A stretch of 23,160 nucleotides of DNA from Glaciecola sp047637355. GTDB taxonomy: Bacteria > Pseudomonadota > Gammaproteobacteria > Enterobacterales > Alteromonadaceae. The translations under genes were made by a program, and so were the position numbers. The notes below the pieces were generated by a model, which was not told the origin of the DNA, searched no databases, and worked only from the letters and a program-made list of their open reading frames with translations. The DNA lies in assembly GCA_047637355.1 (NCBI GenBank), contig JBLIKA010000050.1:1-23160 (forward strand), read 5' to 3'. The first letter of the stretch is position 1. The number at the start of each line of letters is the position of its first letter. Below, piece by piece: positions 8,156 through 16,298 of the stretch.

Positions 8156-8557
8156 GTGAGTAAAAGGCTAACTAAATATATTGAGCCGTATGTGGCCCAG
8201 AATTTACACATACGGCTTATGTTGAATGGTAAGCAATTCTCTTTTGACCAAGAAAATGTTGAAAAAGTGATACGTTATTCACAGCAAAGGGGAATTAACC
8301 CTGCGGGTGTTGTCCGCCAGCTCAGTGCAATAAGTGAATCTCCAGATCGGACTCTTAGCTTGCAGAAATTGCAAATTCCCAGTTTAATTATTATTGTTGA
8401 TATTGATTCCCTCGTTCCTGTGGAATACGGTATTGTTAACGCGGCAGCAATACCGGGTGCAACTTTAAAAATCCTACAAGGAATGGGACATACCTTGCCG
8501 ATTCAACTTTGGCCACAAATTGTTGAGGACATAGTCGACTTAAGCAAAGCAGGGTAA
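8156..8557 (+). pseudogene. C-terminal stub of an alpha/beta hydrolase
   Basis: A 133-codon open frame (possible GTG start at 8156, no good ribosome binding site) encodes only the last part of an alpha/beta hydrolase. Features are QQRGINPAGVVRQLSAI (cap to core junction), LQIPSLIIIVDIDSLVP (the strand and loop bearing the catalytic Asp, usually H-G-D-x-D-P-L-V-P), NAAAIPGATLKIL and the catalytic His in GMGHTLP. The beta-strand core with the GxSxG nucleophile is absent, and upstream sequence is the decayed WS/DGAT. The usual HGD is replaced by IVD. It is most likely the remnant of a gene once intact next to the second WS/DGAT; expression as a stub cannot be excluded, but it cannot hydrolyse esters. 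Confidence 0.75.
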
Positions 8558-8593
8558 GCCCACTTTCACAGCGATGATAAAGCTATATAGAAA

Positions 8594-9064
8594 TTACGGC
8601 GCTTTTTTAAGAGTTGCCGCCGATGCTAGTTTTGTTACTTTATTCTTTGTTACAGCTGGCTTGACCTGTGACGTAGTTTTAACAGCCGATTTCGGAGCGA
8701 TTTTATTCGCTATTTTAGCTTGCTTGGTTGCTGAAGCGGCCGCATTGTGTTTTTCAATCAACTTAACAACATCAGTTGTTAGGTGATCTATAGTAGCGTT
8801 CAATTTGGCTAGTTTTTCTTGATGTGACTCCCCTGAGACTATTCCAATCAAATTTTTACCTCGGGCTTCTATGTCGACTTTTGTATCGTTAATTTTACTT
8901 TGAATTTCTTCGCCTCGCGTAAGTAATTCATTATACATATTATTTGATTTTTCTTGTGCTGCATCAAACGACTTGCTTAGCGCTTCTAAACTGCTTTCGA
9001 TAGAGCCTAGGCCTGCCAACCATGTATTGCGTACCATATTTTCTAAGGTGTGTTTAGCTGACAT
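8594..9064 (-). CDS. Phasin family protein with Lys/Ala-rich C-terminal tail (PhaF-like)
   Basis: 156 residues. The N-terminal part has the PhaI/PhaF phasin signature, NTWLAGLGSIESSLEALSKS followed by a long amphipathic helix (YNELLTRGEEIQSKI) and a leucine-zipper-like segment near 85-105 (LAKLNATIDHLTTDVVKLI). The last 45 residues are rich in Lys and Ala (AKIANKIAPKSAVKTT), recalling the histone H1-like DNA-binding tail of PhaF. Phasins coat polyhydroxyalkanoate granules; PhaF-type tails also bind DNA and help share granules between daughter cells. The ATG at 9064 is preceded by a strong taggaga box. It lies 72 bp downstream of the second phasin and is probably cotranscribed. No PHA synthase is in the window, so the coated granule might be PHA or neutral lipid. 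Confidence 0.87.
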   Translation of the reverse strand: MSAKHTLENMVRNTWLAGLGSIESSLEALSKSFDAAQEKSNNMYNELLTRGEEIQSKINDTKVDIEARGKNLIGIVSGESHQEKLAKLNATIDHLTTDVVKLIEKHNAAASATKQAKIANKIAPKSAVKTTSQVKPAVTKNKVTKLASAATLKKAP

Positions 9065-9136
9065 TTATGTTTCTCCTATATAATTAAGTTGGACTACATG
9101 CCCATTTATATCGGCACTAGCAGAATAAAATATCAA

Positions 9137-9484
9137 TTAAGAAATTTTCTTGACCGCCATAGTTAACGCATCAACTTTTTTAGATAGTTCATCAATTTTA
9201 GCATCTATGCCCGAGTTACCAAGACCAAGCTTTTTACGAACGTCTTCAACACGTTTTTCTATAGATGTAGTTTTTTTCAACTTCTTTTTAGTGTCAGCTT
9301 CAAGTTTTTCACCTTTAGAAACTAATTCCTCAAATAAACGACTTGTTTCATCGTTCATTTTTTCGTACTGGGTTTGCACTTCTTCAAAGCTTTTACCATA
9401 AGCACCAAGACCGGCTAACCATATTTTACGCGCTGCTTCTTCGGCCGTTTCAATAGTGCTGTTTACTCTGTCTAAATTAGTCAT
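9137..9484 (-). CDS. Phasin family protein (PhaI-like)
   Basis: 115 residues and wholly helical in appearance. The motif ARKIWLAGLGAYGKSFEEVQ near residues 19-38 is the hallmark of poly(hydroxyalkanoate) granule-associated proteins of the PhaI type, followed by a charged helix (LFEELVSKGEKLEADTKKK) and a C-terminal heptad-like region (IDAKIDELSKKVDALTMAV) suited to oligomerisation. It lacks the Lys/Ala tail of its neighbour, so the two form the classic short/long phasin pair. The start at 9484 has a good ggagag box. It is the upstream gene of the pair, and its promoter should lie in 9485-9840. Cytoplasmic, on the granule surface. Confidence 0.88.
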   Translation of the reverse strand: MTNLDRVNSTIETAEEAARKIWLAGLGAYGKSFEEVQTQYEKMNDETSRLFEELVSKGEKLEADTKKKLKKTTSIEKRVEDVRKKLGLGNSGIDAKIDELSKKVDALTMAVKKIS

Positions 9485-9840
9485 ATGTTCTCTCCAATAA
9501 GCTTAAATAAATTGAGGTCAATCTTTGTGATGAATTAAATATAGCCAAAAATATGAGAAAGTGCATACTAAAATCGTACAAAATTTAAACTAATTGCAAT
9601 CTACTTGTTTGTGGTAATAATCATTTTCACCACTACATGACATGCAGCCTCATAAATTAGTGCAGTGCTAAAGTTTAGTATACGTTAGGGGATTTGTGAG
9701 CTGAGGCGCCTATTTTCTTGCAATAAAACAATGTTTTTATGATTCGATTTTGTCGGGTATACGTCCAGTTTTGGCTAGCAAGGTATTACCTCTAGCAAAG
9801 GACAGAAAAGGGCAGAACAGTTATTTGTTGATGCTAATGA
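9485..9840. other. Intergenic region, 356 bp, between phasins and decayed TetR gene
   Basis: It must hold the promoter of the leftward phasin pair and once that of the rightward TetR gene, but no clear -35/-10 pair stands out. A weak hairpin (gtggt at 9611-9615 with accac at 9629-9633) is present. No protein-like frame was found. A divergent regulator facing its target genes would be a usual arrangement, so an old TetR operator may lie here. Confidence 0.35.
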
Positions 9841-10291
9841 ATGGAAACTTACACTGGAGACTTTTTTGTTGGAAACAGCCGAAAAATATTGTTAATCAGC
9901 CTCGATTTATTTAATAGCCGAGGTGAACGTAATATAACCAGTGTAGATATAACTAATGAGTTAGATATCGGTCCTGGCAACCACTAATATCATTATGAAG
10001 GTAAAAACGAAATTCTTAATACCTTGGTCGACCGCTATGTCAAAAAAATAGACGCAATTCCTCAATTATCTGACGATAATGACGATCTTTTTAAGTATCT
10101 ATTTCATTGTTTAGAAACAATGCATATATTTAGATTTTTGTTTCAAAATATCGCTGAAATTTCAACTCAATACACTGTAATCAATTGGAAATTACAAAGA
10201 CTGGCAACAATTCAATGACAATATTTACGAACATCATTATCTGCGCAACTGCTTAACAGTACAAGAGCACAAAAGCACGATGGAACACTAA
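9841..10291 (+). pseudogene. Decayed TetR-family transcriptional regulator
   Basis: From an ATG at 9841 the frame reads SRKILLISLDLFNSRGERNI, then SVDITNELDIGPGNH, TAA at 9985-9987, and continues in frame as YHYEGKNEILNTLVDRYVKK. This is a standard TetR HTH (K-I-L-x-x-S-L-x-L-F-N-x-x-G-E-x-N-x-T, recognition helix I-G-x-G-N-x-Y-Y-H-x-x-x-K-x-E-I) broken by one stop codon. The ligand-binding part goes on (YLFHCLETMHIFRFLFQNIA) to about 10190, where the frame shifts by one base to NYKDWQQFNDNIYEHHYL and ends at TAA 10289-10291. One nonsense mutation and one frameshift over otherwise well preserved codons suggest recent inactivation. It faces away from the phasins and toward the unknown gene at 10348-11061. 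Confidence 0.82.
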
Positions 10292-10347
10292 ATGGTTCGT
10301 CTGCCGATATTGATTTGTTGCTTGAGTTCAGTAACCCATTTTGATTT

Positions 10348-11061
10348 TCAGTTAAGATTGTCTACTTCAGGTAGTGGGTTTTCAGTTGGCCCCCTCGCAG
10401 CAAATAATGAATGCATTAATCCTCTTTCTCTATTAATAATCGGATCAATGAAATCGTGTACTTCACCGAGTTTTTTAAAGGATTTAAATCCGTTTTCTAA
10501 AAACGCATGCAAACTTTCTACGCCAGCGACTTTGGCTGGTTTCCGAGATAACATCAAAATAGTTGAAATACCGGTAATTTTAACCACTTGCGCCAGATCT
10601 AAACCGAGATCCTTAAGCAACTGAATTTGCTCCTCGCGTTTTGATTGGCTACTAGATTTGCGATAACAAGTGAAATAATTACTGCGATTTATTTCTTTAT
10701 TATCGAATTCTTGCACTAATGCAATATCGAGTTCAAGCGAGAGGCAATTTAGCTTAAGCGCCGCTTGCAGAGACTTTAGACCCTTGTTGGGCAATACTTT
10801 TGCCATGTTAGGCAGCACTCTTGCCAGTTCAATATCTCGCTGACTAAAATCTCTTGGACCATATATTTCATCAATAAAAAACTGCATCGCGGGTTTGAAT
10901 CGTTTGGAATTCCATAAATCATCATGCGTAACCAAAAGTCGTTTAGTTTGCCAGTTCTGCAATTCACGAACACTTTGAGTCAAATTCTGCCGACTGATCA
11001 GCCGGTGCATTTGTTCGGTTTCTTGCAGGTCTTGTATTATTTTTTTAAGCGTATTAGACAT
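10348..11061 (-). CDS. Conserved-type protein of unknown function with FFIDEIYGPRDF motif
   Basis: 237 residues, no signal peptide or membrane segment, predicted mostly helical and cytoplasmic. The clearest element is FFIDEIYGPRDFSQRDIELA (61-80) followed by RVLPNMAKVLP (81-91) and LNCLSLELDIALV (104-116). I recall proteobacterial proteins of about 220-240 residues with the pattern F-F-x-x-D/E-x-Y-G-x-x-D-x-x-x-R-D ... P-x-M-x-x-x-L-P, but know no function for them. The second half has an amphipathic GISTILMLSRKPAKVAGVES and a helix LHAFLENGFKSFKKLG. It is divergent from the lipase/acyl-CoA synthetase pair and convergent with the decayed TetR gene. The ATG at 11061 lacks a clear Shine-Dalgarno. 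Function by context: storage-lipid metabolism, low confidence. Confidence 0.8.
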   Translation of the reverse strand: MSNTLKKIIQDLQETEQMHRLISRQNLTQSVRELQNWQTKRLLVTHDDLWNSKRFKPAMQFFIDEIYGPRDFSQRDIELARVLPNMAKVLPNKGLKSLQAALKLNCLSLELDIALVQEFDNKEINRSNYFTCYRKSSSQSKREEQIQLLKDLGLDLAQVVKITGISTILMLSRKPAKVAGVESLHAFLENGFKSFKKLGEVHDFIDPIINRERGLMHSLFAARGPTENPLPEVDNLN

Positions 11062-11362
11062 AGGTTATGTAAATTTTATTCTTTTATCAGTTAATTTATC
11101 ATTACCACCTTAATAAATGTACTCATTAATACCAAGTCAAACAAGATCTTTCAGGTAATTTATTCGCTTTACCTTTGCTAGTACCATCCAACATTTACAG
11201 CCATTAATTTTAGATATATTGCTGCGATTATTGCAGTCCCTTGAGGAATAAAACAAACAGGGCGACATATTTACTCCTGTTTATGCTGCGAAGTTCTGGA
11301 ATATCGGATTTTTTTGATTATACTCAATTGCAACATAATTATTATTTTTAGGAATTTTTTCT
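11062..11362. other. Divergent promoter region, 301 bp
   Basis: This gap separates the leftward unknown gene from the rightward lipase gene, so both promoters should be in it. A tatact box near 11318 is a possible -10 for the lipase, without a convincing -35. A Shine-Dalgarno (tagga) precedes the lipase ATG. No protein-like frame was seen. Confidence 0.4.
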
Positions 11363-12889
11363 ATGTTGTCGATATCTGCCAAGTTCTCTCTCTATCATTT
11401 GGAACGTAAAATGCGCCGCGCCGAAACTTATGCCGATTGGAAACACGCGGCACTTGAACACGACTCGGTTTCTGGTCTTGAAGGATGGAAAAAGAAGGAA
11501 CTATCCAATAGCTATGATCACCTAAATATTCGCACCAGAATCGATATGATTAGAAGACTAAGAAAAGAAAAGGATGATATTGGATTACTCTTTGCACTCA
11601 ATGAAGGTATTCATGGAAATCAAGGAGGTATGGGGAAACCTGTTCTTTACCAACTAGCGAAATTTGGAACAAAATGTCTAATTGAAGAGTACGTGAGCGA
11701 GATAGTCGATGCACTCGAATATATTTCAAGCTTGCCTGAGAGCGCCGATATTAGCCATGAGGACAAGCTTGATTTTTTTCAACGTGCCAGCCTTTGTTTT
11801 GGCCGTTCAGCATTGATGTTAAGTGGTGCTGGGTCGCTTGGTTATTTTCATCTTGGGGTAATTAAAGCCTTGTTCGAACATCAGTTGCTGCCTAATGTTG
11901 TCTCTGGATCAAGTGCAGGCTCAATATTTGCTGCAGTCCTTGGAACCCATACCGATGATGAGCTGACATTTTTTCTTCAAGGTGACATGCTACTCGACCC
12001 TTTACAAGTTTATGTAGACAACAAGCCAAGATCCTTGGTCTGGGATAAGGTCGATTCTGCGTCATTGCGATTGACATTGGAGTCTGTTATTCCTGATATC
12101 ACTTTTCAGGAAGCTTATGAAAAAACGGGCAGAATGATTAGTATCACTATCGCACCCTCAGAAGAGCATCAGACCTCTAGATTGATGAATGCGGTCACCT
12201 CTCCTAATGTTTTTGTGCGCAGCGCTGTCATGGCCTCTTGCGCGTTGCCGGGGCTTTTCCCGCCTGTTATGTTGATGGCTAAAAATGTGTATGGCGAGAG
12301 CCAGCCATATTTGCCAAATCGTCGATGGGTAGACGGGGCGGTTACCGATGATTTGCCTGCAAAAAGGTTGGCTAGACTATATGGTGTTAATCACTATATC
12401 GTCAGCCAGGCGAATCCGTTAGCGCTAGCTATTATTAAAGGTGAGAAATATCTACCGATCCCCCAAAGTGCCAAAAATATAATACGCTTTTCCTCACACG
12501 AACTTTTGAAAAGTAGTGAACAATTTAGCCGGCGTTATCTGCGTAGGGTTCCGGATATTGGGAGAGTTATCAATATGTTCTATTCTGTTTTGGCACAAGA
12601 TTACAAAGGTGATGTGAATATTGTACCTAACTTTACTTTTGTCAGTCCTCAAAAACTGCTTGGGCAACTTACCTCGGATGAAATAAGGGCATTAGTCAAA
12701 GAAGGTGAACGTTCCACCTGGCCACAATTAGAACAAATTAAAACGTGCTCCAATATTGGTCACAAGTTAGAACAGATTATGGACCATCATGCAGACCACA
12801 ACATTAAACATCTTTATAAGGTGAACCGACGAAAATCGGTAAGGTCAATGTACTCAAAATTTCTACCCAAAATAAATGATGATAGCTGA
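11363..12889 (+). CDS. Patatin-like phospholipase/triacylglycerol lipase with DUF3336 domain
   Basis: 508 residues. Residues about 14-125 match DUF3336 (AETYADWKHAALEHD, GLFALNEGIHGNQGGMGKPV in variant form, LIEEYVSEIVDALEYI), the N-terminal domain of yeast Tgl3/4/5 and plant SDP1 triacylglycerol lipases. The patatin domain follows: oxyanion loop GAGSLGYFHLG (155-165), nucleophile Ser184 in GSSAG (182-186), and the dyad Asp324 in WVDGAV. All catalytic residues are intact. The likely reaction is hydrolysis of triacylglycerol or phospholipid acyl esters in the cytoplasm or at the lipid-droplet surface. The gene lies 123 bp before the acyl-CoA synthetase start (13013) on the same strand, so released fatty acids could be reactivated by the next product. 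An alternative start is Met17. Confidence 0.9.
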   Translation: MLSISAKFSLYHLERKMRRAETYADWKHAALEHDSVSGLEGWKKKELSNSYDHLNIRTRIDMIRRLRKEKDDIGLLFALNEGIHGNQGGMGKPVLYQLAKFGTKCLIEEYVSEIVDALEYISSLPESADISHEDKLDFFQRASLCFGRSALMLSGAGSLGYFHLGVIKALFEHQLLPNVVSGSSAGSIFAAVLGTHTDDELTFFLQGDMLLDPLQVYVDNKPRSLVWDKVDSASLRLTLESVIPDITFQEAYEKTGRMISITIAPSEEHQTSRLMNAVTSPNVFVRSAVMASCALPGLFPPVMLMAKNVYGESQPYLPNRRWVDGAVTDDLPAKRLARLYGVNHYIVSQANPLALAIIKGEKYLPIPQSAKNIIRFSSHELLKSSEQFSRRYLRRVPDIGRVINMFYSVLAQDYKGDVNIVPNFTFVSPQKLLGQLTSDEIRALVKEGERSTWPQLEQIKTCSNIGHKLEQIMDHHADHNIKHLYKVNRRKSVRSMYSKFLPKINDDS

Positions 12890-13012
12890 CCATTTCTCTA
12901 AAACTGAGAACCTTAAAAAGTAAGTTAACGCCAAGAAAATTGACTTGTATCAAAAAGAAAAATAATGCTCAGTTTAACCTCAACAAAGTGCACCTTATTG
13001 AGGATAAATACT

Positions 13013-14650
13013 ATGGCGATTAAAACACCATTGGAAATGTTATATCACTGGCAAGACAACACTCCTGACACTGTATTTTTAAGACAACCGGTCAATGGTT
13101 TAGTGAAGGAGTTCACCTGGCTAGAGACTGCAGATCAAGCACGTAGGGTTGCGACAGGACTAATAGCTCTAGATTTACCTCCACAAAGCAATATAGCGAT
13201 TTTATCGAAAAATTGTGCTGAGTGGTTTATTGCTGATTTAGCTATTATGTTAGCGGGTCACGTATCGGTTCCTATATACTCAACAGCAGGTGAAAAAACG
13301 ATCCGTTACGTAATGGATCATGCACAATGTCCGGTAATTTTTGTTGGCAAATTGGATAAAACTGCCGAACAGGAAGCTGCTATTTCACAAGGTATTGTCA
13401 AGTTAGCTTTCCCGTATCCCAATATTGAGGCAGATCAAAGCTGGCAGGAACTGCTTGAAAATCAGCCTTTCATAGAAAGGCCTGTGCCGGATATGAAGTC
13501 AGTGATGACTATTGTTTACACCTCCGGAAGCACGGGCAATCCCAAAGGAGTGGTGCATAATTATGAATCTATATGTTGGGCCGCTCATCAATCAATAGGC
13601 GAGTTTGGGCTCGAACCCCAAGATCGTATGCTCAGTTATCTACCTCTGGCACATATTACCGAAAGGGTTTTGGTGGAAATAGCCAGTTTTTATTGCGGAA
13701 TGCGTATTGATTTTGTCGAGTCTCTGGAAACATTTTCCAGAGATATAAAAAACACCAAGCCCACTTTGTTTATTTCCGTACCCAGGTTGTGGACACGTTT
13801 TCAAATGGGCATCTTAGCTAATATTCCTCAAAGGAGACTTGATTTTTTACTTCATATTCCTATTGTGAATACTTTTATTTCTAAAAAAGTTCGTACTAAA
13901 CTCGGATTGCAGGAAGCGCGTTTATGCGCAAGTGGCTCAGCACCTATACCAGAAGCAACGTTGAAGTGGTTTCACCGTCTAGGGGTGGATATTTCTGAAG
14001 GGTGGGGTATGACAGAAAACTGCGCTTACGGGACCTGCTGCGTGCCTTTTAGGGCTGATAAAATTGGCAGTATTGGGCATGCCTATAAGGGCGTCGATAT
14101 TCGTATCGGTGACGACGGTGAAATTCTGGTAAAAGGTGACTGTAATATGAGGGAGTATTATTTGGAGCCAGAAAAAACTGCCGATGTATTTACTGAGGAT
14201 GGTTATTTAAAAACGGGTGATAAGGGCATTATAGACGCTGATGGTTATATAAAAATTTCCGGACGTTTAAAAGAGATATTTAAAACCGCAAAAGGAAAAT
14301 ATATTGCTCCTGTGCCGATTGAGTCAAAACTAATGGCCAATTCTATGATTGAACAAGTCTGTGTCACTGGTGCCAAACTTAAACAACCTATTGCGTTAGT
14401 CGTGTTATCAGAGGAAGCCAAGCTACAAGCTCTTGAACAAATTGAGAGCAGTCTATTAGCAACTTTTGAGGAGGTTAATGCAACATTAGAAACTCACGCG
14501 ATGCTAGATCATCTTATAATAATGGCGGATGACTGGACTGTTGAAAATAGCTTGCTCACACCTACTCTAAAGATTAAGCGTAACGTACTGGAAGAGAAGT
14601 ACGAAGCGTTAATAAACAAAGCTCATTTAGGAAAAATTGTGCGCCAATAA
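13013..14650 (+). CDS. AMP-binding long-chain acyl-CoA synthetase
   Basis: 545 residues from ATG 13013, which follows a ttgaggat Shine-Dalgarno; the ATG 48 bases upstream in the same frame lacks one and adds an unlikely N-terminus. Adenylate-forming enzyme motifs in order are YTSGSTGNPKG (169-179, ATP/AMP P-loop), YLPLAHITER (linker typical of long-chain FACS), GWGMTEN (330-336), TGDKG (401-405) and GRLKEIFKTAKGKYI (417-431, hinge). The enzyme activates free fatty acids to acyl-CoA via acyl-AMP; YLPLAHITER and the length point to long chains. It probably forms an operon with the lipase upstream. The next gene, HMG-CoA reductase, converges on it, with 106 bp between. Substrate chain length is inferred. 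Confidence 0.9.
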   Translation: MAIKTPLEMLYHWQDNTPDTVFLRQPVNGLVKEFTWLETADQARRVATGLIALDLPPQSNIAILSKNCAEWFIADLAIMLAGHVSVPIYSTAGEKTIRYVMDHAQCPVIFVGKLDKTAEQEAAISQGIVKLAFPYPNIEADQSWQELLENQPFIERPVPDMKSVMTIVYTSGSTGNPKGVVHNYESICWAAHQSIGEFGLEPQDRMLSYLPLAHITERVLVEIASFYCGMRIDFVESLETFSRDIKNTKPTLFISVPRLWTRFQMGILANIPQRRLDFLLHIPIVNTFISKKVRTKLGLQEARLCASGSAPIPEATLKWFHRLGVDISEGWGMTENCAYGTCCVPFRADKIGSIGHAYKGVDIRIGDDGEILVKGDCNMREYYLEPEKTADVFTEDGYLKTGDKGIIDADGYIKISGRLKEIFKTAKGKYIAPVPIESKLMANSMIEQVCVTGAKLKQPIALVVLSEEAKLQALEQIESSLLATFEEVNATLETHAMLDHLIIMADDWTVENSLLTPTLKIKRNVLEEKYEALINKAHLGKIVRQ

Positions 14651-14756
14651 ATCCATGGTGCTGCATGAAATCATTGCTTTTACATTAGTGCCGGTGATTT
14701 TGAATAGCGCTAGTAACGCCTAACTATCTTGAGTGACTTTAGCCGTCCGCTAATTA

Positions 14757-16298
14757 TTAATTTCGGCCAAGCTCTTCATGCGATGTTACCCAATCTAAGG
14801 ATGAAATAGCGGATGCCAAGGATATCTCACCTGCTAGGACAACAGAGGCCACTATTTCAGCAAATTTTACGGCATTACCTGGGCCATAGCAGTGCAACAT
14901 TTCTAGACATTCTCTTTGAGTGGCTAGACCGGTGCCGCCGCCACAGGTTGCAATAATTAGTGAGGGTAAGGTTATTGAAAGGTACAGATCGCCATCATCT
15001 GTTATTTCTGAATAAAGAATGCCTGCTGATGATTCAGATACGTTAGCCACATCCTGACCGGTCGCGATAAACATGGCCGTAATACCGTTTGCAGAATGTA
15101 ATCCTGTGTTATTGGCGCCCGCTAAAAATGCACCTATAGAGGCGACGCGCTGATGTTGTGCAATTTGTTTCGGCTCTACTCGCATAATTTCAATCAGGTC
15201 ATCCCGTTTAATCGTGATTTCGGCTGTAACTCTCTTTCCACGAGTATTTAATATGTTGATAAACGACGATTTTTTATCTGTTGCCATATTCGATTCTAGG
15301 AAAAAATTATTGATGCCTGGATAGTTTTCAAGTATCCAACCACAGGCAAAATAGGTTGCGCGTCCGACCATGTTCTGGCCTCCGGCATCACCGGTATTAA
15401 AGTTAAATCTTAAAAAAGCGAATTTATTGGATTTGTAATTTTCAATATTTCGTAGCTTTATAAAAGGATCGGTGGCCTCTGCCTGTTGCCGTATTTTATC
15501 AATATTATCTGCCACCCATTGACCAAAATCTCTCGCTTTTCTGGCATCATCAAAGATAAAAACAGGTGCGCGTTGCATTGCATCATCTACCACTGTTGCT
15601 TTTACACCTCCTGATTTATTCAGTAATTTCATACCGCGGTTATACGAGGCTACAAGTGTGCCCTCAGTTGTCGCCAATGGGATAAGGTAGTCTCCTTTAG
15701 CATGCTCACCATTTACTTTGATCGGCCCAGCTATGCCTATAGGAACTTGGGCAATACCACAAAAATGTTCAATGTTTCCTCGAAAAGACTCCAGATCAAC
15801 ATCTAGATTAAATAAGTTTTTGGGTGTAACCCCCGTTATCTTTGATACATACTTTTGTCGTGTTTGAACAATGTCGGGGTGAAAATCATTTTCTATATTG
15901 CGGGGGATTTCATCTAATTTTTTCGCAGAATCCGACACTTTATCTTGCATCGTTAATTCGATATTACCAAAAGGCCTAGTAGAAATGGTGACGTCAATGT
16001 CGATGGTTTTTGACGTTGACACAAAAGTGCCTTCAACAAATACATCTAAGATTGCCCCAAGTGGAAATTTGACGCCTTGTTTTTGTTCAAGGTTATTGAG
16101 ATCTATTGGTTTGCCTGAATTCAGTGCAATCATAATTTTGTGCTTATCAATTTTTTGATTGTTAATAGATAAATCTACTATCTGATTAAAGTGTGCACTT
16201 TTAATCCGATTTTTTAGTGAAAAGTGCAATCCATTATTCGTTTCTCTCAAACTGCCAATGGTATAAAGCTGTTTCAACATTGAGTCGGGTAAAAACAT
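14757..16298 (-). CDS. HMG-CoA reductase, class I-like, with altered cofactor motif and N-terminal extension
   Basis: 513 residues. Catalytic residues of HMG-CoA reductase are in place: Glu212 in TTEGTLVAS, Lys342 in ATDKK, Asp416 in GQDVANV and the C-terminal His508 in TSHEELGRN. The normal NAD(P)-binding DAMGMNM reads DAGGQNM (304-310), close to the GDAAGQNM variant I recall from some bacterial homologues. Residues 1-130 form an extra, probably beta-rich domain (LKQLYTIGSLRETNNGLHFS, FPLGAILDVFVEG) before the conserved core starts near 140; it is not part of classic HMGR. Function: reduction of HMG-CoA to mevalonate, or a reverse or related reaction. No other mevalonate pathway gene is in the window. 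ATG 16298 follows aggattttct. Confidence 0.88.
   Translation of the reverse strand: MFLPDSMLKQLYTIGSLRETNNGLHFSLKNRIKSAHFNQIVDLSINNQKIDKHKIMIALNSGKPIDLNNLEQKQGVKFPLGAILDVFVEGTFVSTSKTIDIDVTISTRPFGNIELTMQDKVSDSAKKLDEIPRNIENDFHPDIVQTRQKYVSKITGVTPKNLFNLDVDLESFRGNIEHFCGIAQVPIGIAGPIKVNGEHAKGDYLIPLATTEGTLVASYNRGMKLLNKSGGVKATVVDDAMQRAPVFIFDDARKARDFGQWVADNIDKIRQQAEATDPFIKLRNIENYKSNKFAFLRFNFNTGDAGGQNMVGRATYFACGWILENYPGINNFFLESNMATDKKSSFINILNTRGKRVTAEITIKRDDLIEIMRVEPKQIAQHQRVASIGAFLAGANNTGLHSANGITAMFIATGQDVANVSESSAGILYSEITDDGDLYLSITLPSLIIATCGGGTGLATQRECLEMLHCYGPGNAVKFAEIVASVVLAGEISLASAISSLDWVTSHEELGRN

Noticed and set aside
8594..9484. Tandem duplication of the two phasins as a recent event
   Set aside because: The two proteins share only the family motif and differ in length and tail; they are old paralogues of the PhaI/PhaF kind.
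10292..10624. 110-codon plus-strand open frame
   Set aside because: It is the antisense shadow of the last part of the intact unknown gene on the minus strand.
12965..13012. Upstream ATG of the acyl-CoA synthetase
   Set aside because: The added 16 residues do not resemble family members, and the ATG at 13013 has a good Shine-Dalgarno (ttgaggat).
15898..16158. 86-codon plus-strand open frame
   Set aside because: Antisense to the HMG-CoA reductase N-terminal region, no ribosome binding site or recognisable motif.
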